From Ilyomonas limi (GTDB lineage Bacteria; Bacteroidota; Bacteroidia; Chitinophagales; Chitinophagaceae), in the NCBI RefSeq assembly GCF_005233845.1, contig NZ_SZQL01000009.1, forward strand, positions 96,282-160,281: 64,000 nt of DNA. Direction: 5' to 3'. Position 1 is the stretch's first letter; every line of letters begins with the position of its first letter. Position numbers and translations under genes: made by a program. The notes beneath the pieces were generated by a model. That model saw nothing but the letters and a program-made list of their open reading frames with translations. It was not told where the DNA came from and made no database searches. Below are positions 35,727-46,227 of the stretch, in pieces.

Positions 35727-38543
35727 CTATCCCCTTGCCTTTTCTTTAAACTCCGATGGTGTAACCGACAGCTTATTTTTGAATACCGTAGCAAAATAAG
35801 CCTGTGATGAAAAGCCAACCTGGTAAGCTACTTCTGCGATGGTCAGGTCCTCGTTGGTGAGTAAATACTTTGCTTTTTGCAGGCGGGCATTAAGTATATA
35901 TTCATTCACATTAATGCCAAGTAATGCTTTTATTTTTCTGCTGAGCTGCATACGCGAAATACCGGTTGCTTTACAGATGTCTTCAATTGAAAAATTTTCG
36001 TTGGCAATATTCTTTTCTACAATAGCCGTAAATTCATTGATAAACTTCCTATCCAGCTTTTTGGGTGCACCGGCTTTTGACTCCTGTGGCGATGCATCGG
36101 TGGTATAGTGCTCCCGCAACATTTTCCTGTTTTTCAACAGCGACTTAATGGTTTCTTCCAGGTGCTGCAGGTTGAATGGCTTGGCAATAAAAGCATCTGC
36201 CCTAAACTGCATACTGGCTATCTGTTTTTCAACACTGTTATTGGCAGTAAGGATAATCACTGGTATGTGCGATGAGCGAATGTCGGTTTTGAGGGTTTCT
36301 GTAATTTGTAAACCATCTTTACCCGGCAGGGAAAGGTCGCAGATAATGAGGTCGGGTACCAGCTCGTATGCCATACTTAAGCCGGTATTACCATTGTCGG
36401 CTTCGTACACATCAAAGTTGGCAACCAGACGGTTTTTCAAAAAGTTACGCAGGTCGTCGCTGTCTTCTATCAGCAGTATAGAATATTCTTTGGACGAACC
36501 GTTTATTGCTGCAGGCGCTGCAGCAGGCTGTATATTGCTATCTGCTATATAGGCTTTTATATCTTCGTAAGCAGTAGTAGATGGATTAGCATCTTTTACC
36601 ATTTCATCAGTTGCGAGGTGTGCAGTGCCCAGCGGCAGCCGCACTTCAAAGGTGGTTCCCTTCCATTTCTCGCTTTGCAGGCTGATGCTGCCATGATGCA
36701 GTCCAATCAATTCTTTTGACAAGGCAAGTCCCAATCCGGTACCTTTGATGGCAGTGCCCTGCTCCTGGTAAAACAAATCAAAAGCGTGTGCTGCCGTTTC
36801 GGGTGTCATGCCAATACCTGAATCTTCTACCTGGATGATAGCTTCTTTTCCATCCTTGCTGGTGCTTACCGTAACGGTAACAAAGCCGTTTTCTTTGGTA
36901 AATTTGAAAGCATTAGACAACAAATTGAATAATACTTTATCCAGCAGGTTCGTATCAAACCATACCATCAGTTCATTTACTCTATAGCTGCTATTCAGGC
37001 TGATATTTTTCTTTTTGGCAATCTCTTTAAAAGCATTCAGGATATCTGCTACAAAAGCAATGAGATTATTTTCGGAAGCCCGGAGCTTCATCTGGCTATG
37101 CTCAATTTTCCGGAAGTCCATTAACTGGTTCACCAGGCGCAGCAGCCGCAATGCATTTTTTTGCATTACTTCCAAATCGTTCTTTATAGTAAAGTGCAAT
37201 TTGGGCGAGGTCAAAGCATCTTCAAGCGGGCCTAAAATGAGTGTCAATGGCGTGCGCAGCTCGTGGGAGATATTGGTAAAAAAATTAAACTTAGCTTCCG
37301 TTGCTTCCTTGGCTTTTGCCGTCATCTCTATCAGTTGGTTACGTTGCAAAAGGATTTCATTATTGCTGGCAGATAGTTGCCGGTTGATGATACGATTGTT
37401 ACGCCATGCAACCAGCACAATAATGCCGAGTATGAGCACGAGTACCAGGGCAGTTACCGCAATGTTTAACAGCGTAGTCTGGCTGTTGTAAATTGCCTGC
37501 TGTGCTTCCAGCAATGCTTGTTGTTTTTCTATATCTTTTTGTTGTTCATCTATCTTATTTGCCTGCAACTGCATCAGGTGAACATTGGTAGAATCTATTA
37601 CCAGTGTTTGCAAAATATTCTCTTTGCTGAACGGCTCGCCATTCAATATTTTAAAAGCGGTACGTATCGCTTCCTGGCCGCCAGTGGGGTACAGCATAGT
37701 GGCATTTATCAGGTGATTGCTTATCAGGTCGAGTCCGCTGCCAGGTCCTGGTTGTCCATCTACGCCAATAATTTTTACTTTATTTTCTATTCCCAGCTTT
37801 TTACATACCTGGTAAGTGCCGAGCGCCATTACATCATTGTGGGCAAATACGAGGTCGGCATGCATTAGCTTATCCTTTACTTTTAGCAGCCCGGCTGCGG
37901 CATCATCCTTCAGCCAGTTGCCATATATTTCTGCATTAATATTTATATCGGGATGCTGGCTGATACTTTGCTGAAAACCTTTTTGCCGCCCGATCGCTGG
38001 CGTAGAGCCGGGCCGCCCGATTACTTCTATAATATTGCCTTTGCCATGCAGCAGATTAGCGGCATAATCGCCGGCCATTTTGCCTACTTCCACATTATCG
38101 GCGCCTATAAAAGAAGTGTATAGTTTAGATGCAATCGTGCGGTCTATCACAATTACGGGGATGCCTTTGTTGAAGGCATCTTCTACAACGCCCGTGAGTG
38201 GCTGCGCCTCATTAGGCGAAATCATCAGCAGGTCTATGCCCTCGTTCATCAATTCTCTTACCTGCCGGGCCTGCAGCCGGCTGTTGTCTTTAGCATCTTT
38301 GTACAAAAATTCAATACCGGGGTGAAAAGCCATTTCGCGCTTCATATCGGCGAGCATTCGCCTGCGCCAGTTATCATCGCCGGTACACTGCGAAAAAGCA
38401 ATGCGGTATTTTTTTTCAGGAAGTGCATTGTCCTTACAGGAAAAAAGTAAAAGGCAGCAAATAACAGCTATGAATACAGAAAGATTCACAGACAAGCTCA
38501 ACAACCGGCAAGCAAAGGTTCGTACACGATTCATTATCAACAA
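35727..38543 (-). CDS. Hybrid two-component sensor/AraC regulator of fructan PUL
   Basis: The 938-residue protein combines a sugar sensor, kinase and transcription factor. After a membrane signal, residues 46-320 form a LacI/RbsB-type periplasmic sugar-binding domain (YRIAFSQCTGDDNWR ... IGVDGQPGPGSGLDL). A helix at about 357-380 crosses the membrane. His427 (FTNISHELRTPL) is the phosphorylated residue, GIGM and GTGLGLAL lie in the ATPase domain, Asp736 (DLIICDLSLPG) is the receiver acceptor, and 845-936 is an AraC helix-turn-helix pair. The same layout is found in BT1754, which binds fructose and drives the Bacteroides thetaiotaomicron fructan locus. It is divergent from the fructose transporter gene, so it likely activates this PUL. 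Confidence 0.92.
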   Translation of the reverse strand: MLIMNRVRTFACRLLSLSVNLSVFIAVICCLLLFSCKDNALPEKKYRIAFSQCTGDDNWRRRMLADMKREMAFHPGIEFLYKDAKDNSRLQARQVRELMNEGIDLLMISPNEAQPLTGVVEDAFNKGIPVIVIDRTIASKLYTSFIGADNVEVGKMAGDYAANLLHGKGNIIEVIGRPGSTPAIGRQKGFQQSISQHPDININAEIYGNWLKDDAAAGLLKVKDKLMHADLVFAHNDVMALGTYQVCKKLGIENKVKIIGVDGQPGPGSGLDLISNHLINATMLYPTGGQEAIRTAFKILNGEPFSKENILQTLVIDSTNVHLMQLQANKIDEQQKDIEKQQALLEAQQAIYNSQTTLLNIAVTALVLVLILGIIVLVAWRNNRIINRQLSASNNEILLQRNQLIEMTAKAKEATEAKFNFFTNISHELRTPLTLILGPLEDALTSPKLHFTIKNDLEVMQKNALRLLRLVNQLMDFRKIEHSQMKLRASENNLIAFVADILNAFKEIAKKKNISLNSSYRVNELMVWFDTNLLDKVLFNLLSNAFKFTKENGFVTVTVSTSKDGKEAIIQVEDSGIGMTPETAAHAFDLFYQEQGTAIKGTGLGLALSKELIGLHHGSISLQSEKWKGTTFEVRLPLGTAHLATDEMVKDANPSTTAYEDIKAYIADSNIQPAAAPAAINGSSKEYSILLIEDSDDLRNFLKNRLVANFDVYEADNGNTGLSMAYELVPDLIICDLSLPGKDGLQITETLKTDIRSSHIPVIILTANNSVEKQIASMQFRADAFIAKPFNLQHLEETIKSLLKNRKMLREHYTTDASPQESKAGAPKKLDRKFINEFTAIVEKNIANENFSIEDICKATGISRMQLSRKIKALLGINVNEYILNARLQKAKYLLTNEDLTIAEVAYQVGFSSQAYFATVFKNKLSVTPSEFKEKARG

Positions 38544-38838
38544 ATTTGCAATTTCAGAACCCGAAATTCCTTATAAAAATGTGCTTTTTTATTTCAATTA
38601 ACCAAAAATAAAATGTGTACTTGGTACATACTGAAACAACGGCGTGTTATAATTTTAGAAAAAAGGAGTTCAACTTCTAAAAAGCATAATCTAATAAACT
38701 TATATTTTTATTTATTAAATCTTTATAATCAGTAAATTATAGCATTATTTAAGAAAACGGTAAATTTTAAAGCATTTTATTCCATTTTGAAAAGATCGCG
38801 TCTGCTCCGGCTTGTAAGATTGCTTTTCAAAATGCTAT
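38544..38838. promoter_or_regulatory. Divergent control region of fructan PUL
   Basis: This AT-rich region separates the sensor gene from the transporter gene. It holds a small inverted repeat, TGTAC-TTG-GTACA at 38616-38628, that could be a regulator site. No convincing -33/-7 pair is visible for either gene, as expected for an activated promoter. Confidence 0.4.
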
Positions 38839-40164
38839 ATGAAACAAAACAAGGTTTTCCTCTGGTCGGTTGTTATTGCTTTAGGTGGTTTTCTCTTTGG
38901 TTTTGATACGGCGGTTATCTCCGGTGCCGAACAGTCTATTCAAAAATATTGGTCTTTAAATGCCTTTGAGCACGGGCTTACCATTTCTATTGCACTGGTA
39001 GGAACAGTGATTGGTTCTTTGCTCGGCGCCATTCCGTGCGACCGGCTGGGCAGGAAAAAAACGTTGTATATTATTGCTATTTTATACCTGATTTCTTCTG
39101 TAGGCAGCGCACTCGCAACGAACTGGTACCTGTTTTTGTTTTTCCGCCTTGCCGGTGGGCTGGGTGTAGGCGCTTCTTCAGTTACGGCGCCCATTTATAT
39201 ATCGGAGATTGCACCGGCAGAAAGGCGCGGCAGGCTGGTAGCGCTTTTCCAGTTTAATGTGGTATTTGGTATTCTCATTTCGTATTTGTCCAATTATATT
39301 TTGGGGCAAATGGGCGATAACTCCTGGCGGTTAATGCTGGGCATACAGGCAGTACCATCATTTATATTTTTAGTCTTGCTGAAGCTCATTCCCGAAAGTC
39401 CGCGCTGGCTCATTTTGAAGAGGGGCAAAGTGGAAGCGGCAAGAGGCATCCTGAAAATCATCAATCCCGCAACTGCCGATGCAACCGTTACCGCCATCCT
39501 GAATGCGGCTGCCGAAGAGGGGACTATAGAAAAGGATCCGTTATTTTCTGCACAGCACAAATTTCCGGTTATGCTGGCAGTGCTATTTGCCGTGTTCAAC
39601 CAGGTGTCGGGCATCAATGCTATTATCTATTATGCGCCCCGCATTTTTGAAATGACGGGTTTGGGCACCAGTTCTTCGTTGCTTTCCACAGCCGGTATTG
39701 GTCTGATCAATTTTATTTTCACGCTTATCGCCATGAACTATATTGACCGCTTTGGCAGGCGTACCCTCATGCTCATTGGCTCATTTGGGTTAATTGCAAC
39801 ACTCGGGCTGGTAGCTTATTCTTTTTACAGCGGGCAAAGCGGACTTGCCGTACCGGTTTATTTATTCATTTACATTGCTTTTTTCGCCTTCTCACAAGGC
39901 GCCGTTATCTGGGTGTTTATTTCCGAAATTTTTCCAACGCAAATACGTGCAAAAGGACAAACGCTGGGCAGCACTACGCACTGGTTTATGGCAGCGCTCA
40001 TTGCTTTTTCGTTCCCCTATCTCGCCGAGAAAGCCGGTGGTGGTAATACCTTTTTATTCTTCACGGTAATGATGATTGCACAGCTGCTTTTCGTATGGAA
40101 AACGATGCCCGAAACAAAGGGTAAATCGCTGGAGCAAATAGGGCATACGCTGGTATTGCACTAA
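38839..40164 (+). CDS. Sugar-porter MFS transporter (fructose importer)
   Basis: This 441-residue protein is of the XylE/GLUT type: GGFLFGFDTAVISGA in helix 1, the motif DRLGRKK at residues 68-74, PESPRWL after helix 6, DRFGRRT in the second half and PETKGKSLEQI at 424-434. Twelve helices are visible. It imports a monosaccharide with protons. Its place directly upstream of a fructokinase and GH32 genes makes fructose the probable substrate, as with the transporter of the Bacteroides fructan locus. The start ATG 38839 is preceded by no alternative in-frame start. Confidence 0.9.
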   Translation: MKQNKVFLWSVVIALGGFLFGFDTAVISGAEQSIQKYWSLNAFEHGLTISIALVGTVIGSLLGAIPCDRLGRKKTLYIIAILYLISSVGSALATNWYLFLFFRLAGGLGVGASSVTAPIYISEIAPAERRGRLVALFQFNVVFGILISYLSNYILGQMGDNSWRLMLGIQAVPSFIFLVLLKLIPESPRWLILKRGKVEAARGILKIINPATADATVTAILNAAAEEGTIEKDPLFSAQHKFPVMLAVLFAVFNQVSGINAIIYYAPRIFEMTGLGTSSSLLSTAGIGLINFIFTLIAMNYIDRFGRRTLMLIGSFGLIATLGLVAYSFYSGQSGLAVPVYLFIYIAFFAFSQGAVIWVFISEIFPTQIRAKGQTLGSTTHWFMAALIAFSFPYLAEKAGGGNTFLFFTVMMIAQLLFVWKTMPETKGKSLEQIGHTLVLH

Positions 40165-40221
40165 ATAAAAAGAACATACTTAATTAAACCAGGCAATAAA
40201 GAACCATAGGTAGGAAAAGCT

Positions 40222-40308
40222 AACCCAATGCTTTAGCCTGAGCAAACGGGCACTTTGGCTAAAGCCGATAACCTTTCACTTAAGTTCCCAAGGCTGAAGC
40301 CCTGGGTT
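40222..40308. repeat. REPIN-like palindromic doublet
   Basis: A REP-like segment AACCCAATGCTTTAGCCT (40222-40239) recurs as an inverted, slightly changed copy AGGCTGAAGCCCTGGGTT (40291-40308), 15 of 18 matching. Between them GGCTAAAGC (40257-40265) pairs perfectly with GCTTTAGCC (40230-40238). The layout is that of REP doublets mobilised by RAYT transposases. Confidence 0.55.
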
Positions 40309-40367
40309 GATATAACAAATGCTGTACACACTATTTAAAACCGGATTTCATTTAAAAAATATTGCTA

Positions 40368-41291
40368 ATGTCAGATACGAAACACTATCCCGTGGTTTGC
40401 TTTGGAGAAACGCTTTGGGATATGCTGCCCACCGGCAAGCAAGCCGGCGGTGCGCCTATGAATGTTGCCTACCATTTGCAAAAGTTGGGTAAAAGCCCTG
40501 CAGTTATTTCCAAAATAGGATATGATGAATTAGGCAAACAGTTAATTGAAACGCTGGAAGCAAAAAACATCTGCACCGAATTTTTCCAGATGGATGAAAG
40601 TAAGCCTACCAGTACAGTGCAGGCAGAGATAAAAGACGGGCACGAAGTAGTATATACCATATTGAATAATGTAGCCTGGGATTACATTGGCTACAACGAG
40701 GAACTGGCAACGCTGGTAAGTAATGCCGATTATTTTGTATTTGGAAGCCTTGCCACCCGCAGCCGGCAAACCCGTGATACATTGCTTAAACTGCTGCCCT
40801 TTGCCAAAAACAAAGTACTGGATATTAACCTGCGCCCGCCGTTTTACAACCGCAATACAATAGAAATGCTGCTGACGCACGCCAATATGGTAAAGCTGAA
40901 CCTGGCAGAACTGGAGCTCATTACCGGTTGGTTTTCGCCACTCACCAGCGAAACAGAACGCATTCAACTGCTGAAAAACCGTTTTGCACTTGACATGGTA
41001 GTGGTTACGCGCGGTGCAAAAGGAGCTATTGTATGTAAAGGCGATGCCTTTGCTACCTGCAAGGGTATTCCGGTAACGGTAGCTGATACGGTAGGCAGCG
41101 GCGATGCTTTTTTAGCGGCCATCATAGCCAAAACAATGGAAGGTGCTGCAATAGAGGAGGCGCTTCAGTTTGCCAACAAGCTGGCTGCTTATGTTACTAC
41201 ACAAAAAGGCGCTTGCCCCGATTATAACGCAAATGGCATCAGCAATCTGTTTGCTGAAGAAACAGCACAGCCACCGGTTACACATTCATAA
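40368..41291 (+). CDS. PfkB-family fructokinase
   Basis: ATG 40368 (MSDTKHYPVVCFGETLWD) gives 307 residues; TTG 40362 would add two residues without reason. The N-terminal GGAPMNVAYHLQKLG sugar-binding signature and the C-terminal ADTVGSGDAFLAA with catalytic Asp246 place it among ribokinase-like kinases. The GETLWDMLPTG start is typical of fructokinases. It phosphorylates cytosolic fructose to fructose 6-phosphate, following import by the adjacent MFS. A REPIN-like element lies between the two genes. Confidence 0.9.
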   Translation: MSDTKHYPVVCFGETLWDMLPTGKQAGGAPMNVAYHLQKLGKSPAVISKIGYDELGKQLIETLEAKNICTEFFQMDESKPTSTVQAEIKDGHEVVYTILNNVAWDYIGYNEELATLVSNADYFVFGSLATRSRQTRDTLLKLLPFAKNKVLDINLRPPFYNRNTIEMLLTHANMVKLNLAELELITGWFSPLTSETERIQLLKNRFALDMVVVTRGAKGAIVCKGDAFATCKGIPVTVADTVGSGDAFLAAIIAKTMEGAAIEEALQFANKLAAYVTTQKGACPDYNANGISNLFAEETAQPPVTHS

Positions 41292-41395
41292 ACAAAAATC
41301 AATTCCAATTAACTGCAAATAGCTGTATTCGATAATTATGGCTTGCCAATGCAGTGCTTCCTTCCATACTTAATCATTCTATTTAAACACACACT

Positions 41396-44300
41396 ATGAA
41401 ACAGTTCATCACAATTCTCCTCTTGTTTTTTGCTACTGCCCTTTGGGCGCAGCAAAAACAGGTAACAGGCGTAGTAGTCGCCAAAAACACACAGGCTGCC
41501 CTGGCAGGTGTTACCGTACAATCCAAAAGCGGGATGGTAGTTACAGACAACACCGGGCATTTTACCATGCTCGCATCTACAGGCGATACGCTCACATTTA
41601 CCTATGTGGGTATGCAGGCGGGCACGGCAGTGGTGCCGACTTCCGGCAATCTCACCATGGAGCTGTCGGAGAACCTTAACGACCTGAATGCGGTGGTAGT
41701 AACCGGCTATCAGACGCAAAGAAAAGCCGACCTTACCGGCGCGGTGTCGGTAGTAGATGTGGGCGCTATTAAAGATATACCGCTGGGCAATCCTGTAAAA
41801 GCATTGCAGGGCAGAGTGCCGGGCGTATATATTACTACTAATGGCGACCCCGCAGGCGGCGCTACCGTTCGCATCCGTGGTATTGGAACGCTCAACAATA
41901 ATGATCCGCTGTATGTGATTGATGGCATTCCTACCAAGAGAGGATTGCAGGAAATTAACCAGGCTGATATTGAATCCATTCAGGTGCTGAAAGATGCATC
42001 TTCTGCTACTATTTACGGCGCAAGAGCAGGCAATGGTGTTATTATAGTTACCACCAAAAAGGGCAAAAAAGGATATAGCCGCATCAGCGCCGATGCTTCT
42101 ACTTCTTTGCAATACTATAATACCAAGCTAAAAACTTTAGATGCTGATGGCAGAGGCAGGGCTTACTGGCAGGCTGCCATAAACGATGGCGCCGATCCCA
42201 ACCAAAACCAGATTTACCAATATGACTGGAATGGCGATTACAACAATCCGGTATTGAATAAAATTATGTATCCCGATTTTATTGATGCTGCCCACACGAT
42301 GAAGCCGGCCAATACTTACTGGTTTGATGAAATAGCCCAAACTTCATTAATACAGAACTACAACTTATCTATGAGCAATGGCAGCGATAGAGGTAGTACA
42401 CTTTTTTCTTTGAACTATTATGATAACAAAGGCATTGTAAAAGCTACGCACAGCCAGAAAGCCGTTGCACGTTTCAATTCTGATTATAATTTCTTTGATG
42501 GCAGGCTGAAGGTTGGCGAAAACCTGGATGTTACCTACATCCGTAATGCTTTAATTCCGGCGAGCGATATTTTGTTTGCTTCGCTGGTACAGCAGCCGGT
42601 AGTGCCGGTGCACACGGTTGATGATGGCTGGGGCGGTCCTGCACCCGGTATGACCGACCGGCAAAATCCCGTGCGTTTGATAGAAGACAACCGGCAAAAC
42701 CACAGCGATTTTTTCCGTGTATTTGGTAATGCGTATGCCGACCTGACCATTATCCCCAACCTGCATTTCAGAACCAGCTATGGGGTAGATTATGATGGCA
42801 CTTTCCAGCGCACCTTGCGTAAGTCTTATACATCGGGCTTCTTATCCGATCCTTCTAACCAGGTAGCAGAAACGCAATGGTACGATGGCAACCGTATATG
42901 GCAAAACACACTGAACTATAATGCCAGCTTTAATAAGCATCGTATCGAAGCTTTACTGGGTTCAGAAAATATTCAATATGTTTTTCAAACTTTTTATGGC
43001 AGCCGCCAGGGATATGCTTTAGAAAACATTGACTATTCTTATCTCGATGCCGGTTCGGCCAACAAAGACAACGGCGGCTCGGGCAATGCGTATGCCCTGC
43101 AGTCTTTCTTTGGTAAAGTAAACTATACTTACAACAACAAGTACTTAGCTTCCGTAACGCTACGCCGCGATGGCTCTTCGCGTTTTGGTAAAGCCTACCG
43201 CTATGGTACGTTCCCGGCTTTCTCTTTGGGCTGGCGCATCAGTGAGGAAGGCTTTATGAAAAACCAGGATATTGTATCCGACCTGAAGCTTCGCTATGGA
43301 TTTGGTGTATCCGGCAATCAGGATTTACCCGGTTATTATCCCACTTATTCATTGTATTCTGCGATCTATGGCGTAGACCCAACCTGGACATTTGACCAAG
43401 GCAGCGCTTATGATATAACCGGCGCTGGTTCGGGACAATTACCTTCGGGCTTTACCGCCATACAAACCGGCAATGATTCTTTGAAATGGGAATCAACTAA
43501 AGAAAACAACTTTGGTCTCGACTTTGGTTTGTTTCACAATAAGGTTACCGGCTCGGTAGATTACTTCATTAAAAAAACTTCCGATATTCTTATCAGCCCG
43601 GGTTATTTAGCCGTAGTAGGCGAAGGTGGCAATCATTGGTTTAATGGTGCTTCGGTACAGAATAAAGGCATAGAAATACAGGTTTCTTACAATGGCAACA
43701 TTACCAGAGATCTTACTTTCAGCGTTACCGGCAATTATTCTTCTTACCGCAACAAAGTAACCTACCTCCCAACCGAAGTGCTCACTTCTTATCCCGGCAA
43801 CGGTACCGACAAGACCATTCTTGGCAGACCTAATAACTCTTATTTTGGTTGGGTAGTTGATGGTTTATTCCAAACACAGGAGGAAGTAGACAAATCGCCT
43901 GAGCAGGTAGGTAAAGGGTTGGGCAGAATACGCTATAAAGACCTCAACAGCGATGGTGTGATTGACGATAAAGACCGCGATTATATTGGCGATAACAACC
44001 CTAAGTTTTTATATGGTTTAAACTTCGCGCTGGAGTACAAAAACTTCGACCTGAGCTTCTTTATACAAGGCGTGCAGGGCATAACAGTGTTTAATGATTT
44101 TAAAACCTATACCGACTTTTCTTCGCTGTGGGTTGGCACCAACTGGGGCGCCAGAACCTTAGATGCATGGACACCGCAAAACACCAGTTCTGCTATACCG
44201 GCGCTTACACTGGTAAACCGTAACGATGAAGGCCGGCTTTCTACTTACTTTTTGGAAAAAGGTTCTTACCTGAAGCTGCGCAATATACAGTTGGGCTATA

Positions 44301-44473
44301 ACCTGAAAGGTGTATTTAAAGGCGCAAAACTGCACGATGCACGGCTGTACCTGCAAGGCAGCAATCTTTTTACTATTAAAAGCAAATCCTTCACCGCTAC
44401 CGACCCGGAAAATCCAGGCTATGGCTTTCCCATTCCTGTTATCGGCACTATCGGCTTGAATGTATCATTTTAA
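41396..44473 (+). CDS. susC: SusC-family TonB-dependent fructan transporter
   Basis: The 1025-residue outer-membrane receptor starts with a signal peptide (ITILLLFFATALWAQ), then a carboxypeptidase-like regulatory domain (VTGVVVAKNTQAALAGVTVQ), a TonB-contact stretch and the plug signature TVRIRGIGTLNNNDPLYVID with PLGNPVKALQGRVPGV before it. The C-terminal beta-barrel ends in the aromatic GTIGLNVSF. It moves oligosaccharides through the outer membrane with energy from TonB. SusD follows 19 bases later, and the local GH32 and fructokinase genes point to fructan-derived oligosaccharides. Confidence 0.95.
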   Translation: MKQFITILLLFFATALWAQQKQVTGVVVAKNTQAALAGVTVQSKSGMVVTDNTGHFTMLASTGDTLTFTYVGMQAGTAVVPTSGNLTMELSENLNDLNAVVVTGYQTQRKADLTGAVSVVDVGAIKDIPLGNPVKALQGRVPGVYITTNGDPAGGATVRIRGIGTLNNNDPLYVIDGIPTKRGLQEINQADIESIQVLKDASSATIYGARAGNGVIIVTTKKGKKGYSRISADASTSLQYYNTKLKTLDADGRGRAYWQAAINDGADPNQNQIYQYDWNGDYNNPVLNKIMYPDFIDAAHTMKPANTYWFDEIAQTSLIQNYNLSMSNGSDRGSTLFSLNYYDNKGIVKATHSQKAVARFNSDYNFFDGRLKVGENLDVTYIRNALIPASDILFASLVQQPVVPVHTVDDGWGGPAPGMTDRQNPVRLIEDNRQNHSDFFRVFGNAYADLTIIPNLHFRTSYGVDYDGTFQRTLRKSYTSGFLSDPSNQVAETQWYDGNRIWQNTLNYNASFNKHRIEALLGSENIQYVFQTFYGSRQGYALENIDYSYLDAGSANKDNGGSGNAYALQSFFGKVNYTYNNKYLASVTLRRDGSSRFGKAYRYGTFPAFSLGWRISEEGFMKNQDIVSDLKLRYGFGVSGNQDLPGYYPTYSLYSAIYGVDPTWTFDQGSAYDITGAGSGQLPSGFTAIQTGNDSLKWESTKENNFGLDFGLFHNKVTGSVDYFIKKTSDILISPGYLAVVGEGGNHWFNGASVQNKGIEIQVSYNGNITRDLTFSVTGNYSSYRNKVTYLPTEVLTSYPGNGTDKTILGRPNNSYFGWVVDGLFQTQEEVDKSPEQVGKGLGRIRYKDLNSDGVIDDKDRDYIGDNNPKFLYGLNFALEYKNFDLSFFIQGVQGITVFNDFKTYTDFSSLWVGTNWGARTLDAWTPQNTSSAIPALTLVNRNDEGRLSTYFLEKGSYLKLRNIQLGYNLKGVFKGAKLHDARLYLQGSNLFTIKSKSFTATDPENPGYGFPIPVIGTIGLNVSF

Positions 44474-44492
44474 ACTTCTTATTTATTTAATC

Positions 44493-46211
44493 ATGAAAAA
44501 GCTATTTTTTCTTCCCATAATTGCAAGTCTGCTCTTTGCAGCGTGCAATAAAACTTTAGATAAAGTGCCGCAGGGCGCTGTCTCCAGCGAAGACATCAAT
44601 ACACCAGAGAATATAGATAAAATGGTGATTGCCGCTTACTCGGCCTTAGGCAACGATCATTACACTTCTCCTTATTCCAGCCTTTGGCCATATGGCAGCG
44701 TGCGCGGCGGCGATGCCTACAAAGGTGGTGATGGTCCGGGCGATATTACCGAATTTCACTGGATGGAGACCTTTTCACTCAACCGCCCTAACAATGGGTT
44801 GATTGATGAACTGTGGTTTAGGTTGTATGTGGATATTGGCCGTGCTAATGATGCATTGAGAAGATTGGACGCCGTTTCTACCGATGTTTTTCCAAATAAA
44901 ACAGAACGGCAGGCAGAAGTGCGTTTTTTACGCGGGCATTTTTATTTTCTGCTCAAAATTCTCTTTAAGTACATGCCGTATATTGATGAAACGATACCGA
45001 AAACCAACTACGATACCGTTTCTAACCGCGGCTATTCCAATGATGAACTGTGGGCAAAAGTGGCAGCGGATTTTCGCTTTGCGGCAGATAACCTGCCCGA
45101 AACGCAGGGGGATAAAGGCAGACCCAACAAGTATGCGGCGAAGGCTTATTTGGCTAAAGCATTGCTGTATGCTGCTTACCAGCAGGACGAAAACAACCAG
45201 GTTACAGGCATTAATGCTGCTTTGCTTACAGAAGTAAACAGTCTGTGCGATGAAGTTATCAATTCCGGTCAATATGCTTTGGATCCCGACTTTGCCGATA
45301 ACTTTTTAACGCAGCATGAAAACAGTTCCGAATCGGTATTTGCCATCCAATATTCTAAAGATGATGGCACGCCCAAAGGCAGGTTAGATTACGGTCATGC
45401 ATTGAATTATCCAATGAACCAGGAGTATGGCTGCTGCGGTTTTCATGTGCCCAGCCATGATATGATTAATGCTTTTAAAACCGATGCCAGCGGCTTGCCC
45501 ATGTTTACTACTTACAATCAGAATGATGTGGCTGCTTCGCTCGATTTTCAAACAAACACCTTCGATCCACGCTTAGATCATACCGTGGCAATACCAGGAC
45601 ATCCATACAAATACAAGCCGGATTTCTTATTTGAAAGATCGTGGGCACGTGCACCGGAAGTATATGGCGCTTTTGCCAGTCTTAAAGAAGCCGTTACTTA
45701 CGACGATCCTTCTTTTCAAAAAATACCACCTTTTATGTCCAGCTCTAAGAACTGGACGATTATCCGCTATGCTGATGTATTATTGTTTAAAGCTGAAGCA
45801 TTGATAGAATTAGGCAGGCAGGACGAAGCATTGCTGCTCATCAACCAGTTGCGCGCCCGTGCTGCCAACAGCACTGCATTGCTGAAGCAAGGTGATGGAA
45901 CGTCCACTTCTCATTATGGCATGGCTACCTATCAGCCGGGTGTCAATTGTACCTGGACACAGGACTTTGCACGTCAGGCGTTGCACTGGGAGCGCCGGCT
46001 GGAGTTTGCTACCGAAGGGTATCATTTCTTTGACCTGGTGCGCTGGGGTGTGGCTGATAAAGTGATGAATGCGTACTTTGATATTGAAAAAACGAGGTCA
46101 TCACATTTGTCTGATGCCGTTTTTCAGAAAGGAAGAGATGAGTATTTCCCTATTCCGCTCAACCAGATTAATTATAGCCGCGGATTGTATCAGCAAAATG
46201 TGGGCTGGTAA
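44493..46211 (+). CDS. susD: SusD-family glycan-binding lipoprotein
   Basis: I place the start at ATG 44493 (MKKLFFLPIIASLLFAAC), which gives a clean lipoprotein signal; the frame extends up to ATG 44460 inside the end of susC, without a signal peptide there. The protein has 572 residues. SusD features are tetratricopeptide-like helices (VRFLRGHFYFLLKI, PNKYAAKAYLAKALLYAAYQ) and the C-terminal YADVLLFKAEALIELGRQDEALLLIN and ALHWERRLEFATEGYHFFDLVRWG blocks. It caps the SusC barrel and captures fructan oligosaccharides. A terminator-like hairpin follows. Confidence 0.95.
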   Translation: MKKLFFLPIIASLLFAACNKTLDKVPQGAVSSEDINTPENIDKMVIAAYSALGNDHYTSPYSSLWPYGSVRGGDAYKGGDGPGDITEFHWMETFSLNRPNNGLIDELWFRLYVDIGRANDALRRLDAVSTDVFPNKTERQAEVRFLRGHFYFLLKILFKYMPYIDETIPKTNYDTVSNRGYSNDELWAKVAADFRFAADNLPETQGDKGRPNKYAAKAYLAKALLYAAYQQDENNQVTGINAALLTEVNSLCDEVINSGQYALDPDFADNFLTQHENSSESVFAIQYSKDDGTPKGRLDYGHALNYPMNQEYGCCGFHVPSHDMINAFKTDASGLPMFTTYNQNDVAASLDFQTNTFDPRLDHTVAIPGHPYKYKPDFLFERSWARAPEVYGAFASLKEAVTYDDPSFQKIPPFMSSSKNWTIIRYADVLLFKAEALIELGRQDEALLLINQLRARAANSTALLKQGDGTSTSHYGMATYQPGVNCTWTQDFARQALHWERRLEFATEGYHFFDLVRWGVADKVMNAYFDIEKTRSSHLSDAVFQKGRDEYFPIPLNQINYSRGLYQQNVGW

Positions 46212-46227
46212 TCCATAGGCAAAAGGT

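Noticed and set aside
41336-42112. A 258-codon minus-strand frame opposite susC
   Set aside because: susC is beyond doubt, and the antisense frame has low-complexity, motif-free sequence.
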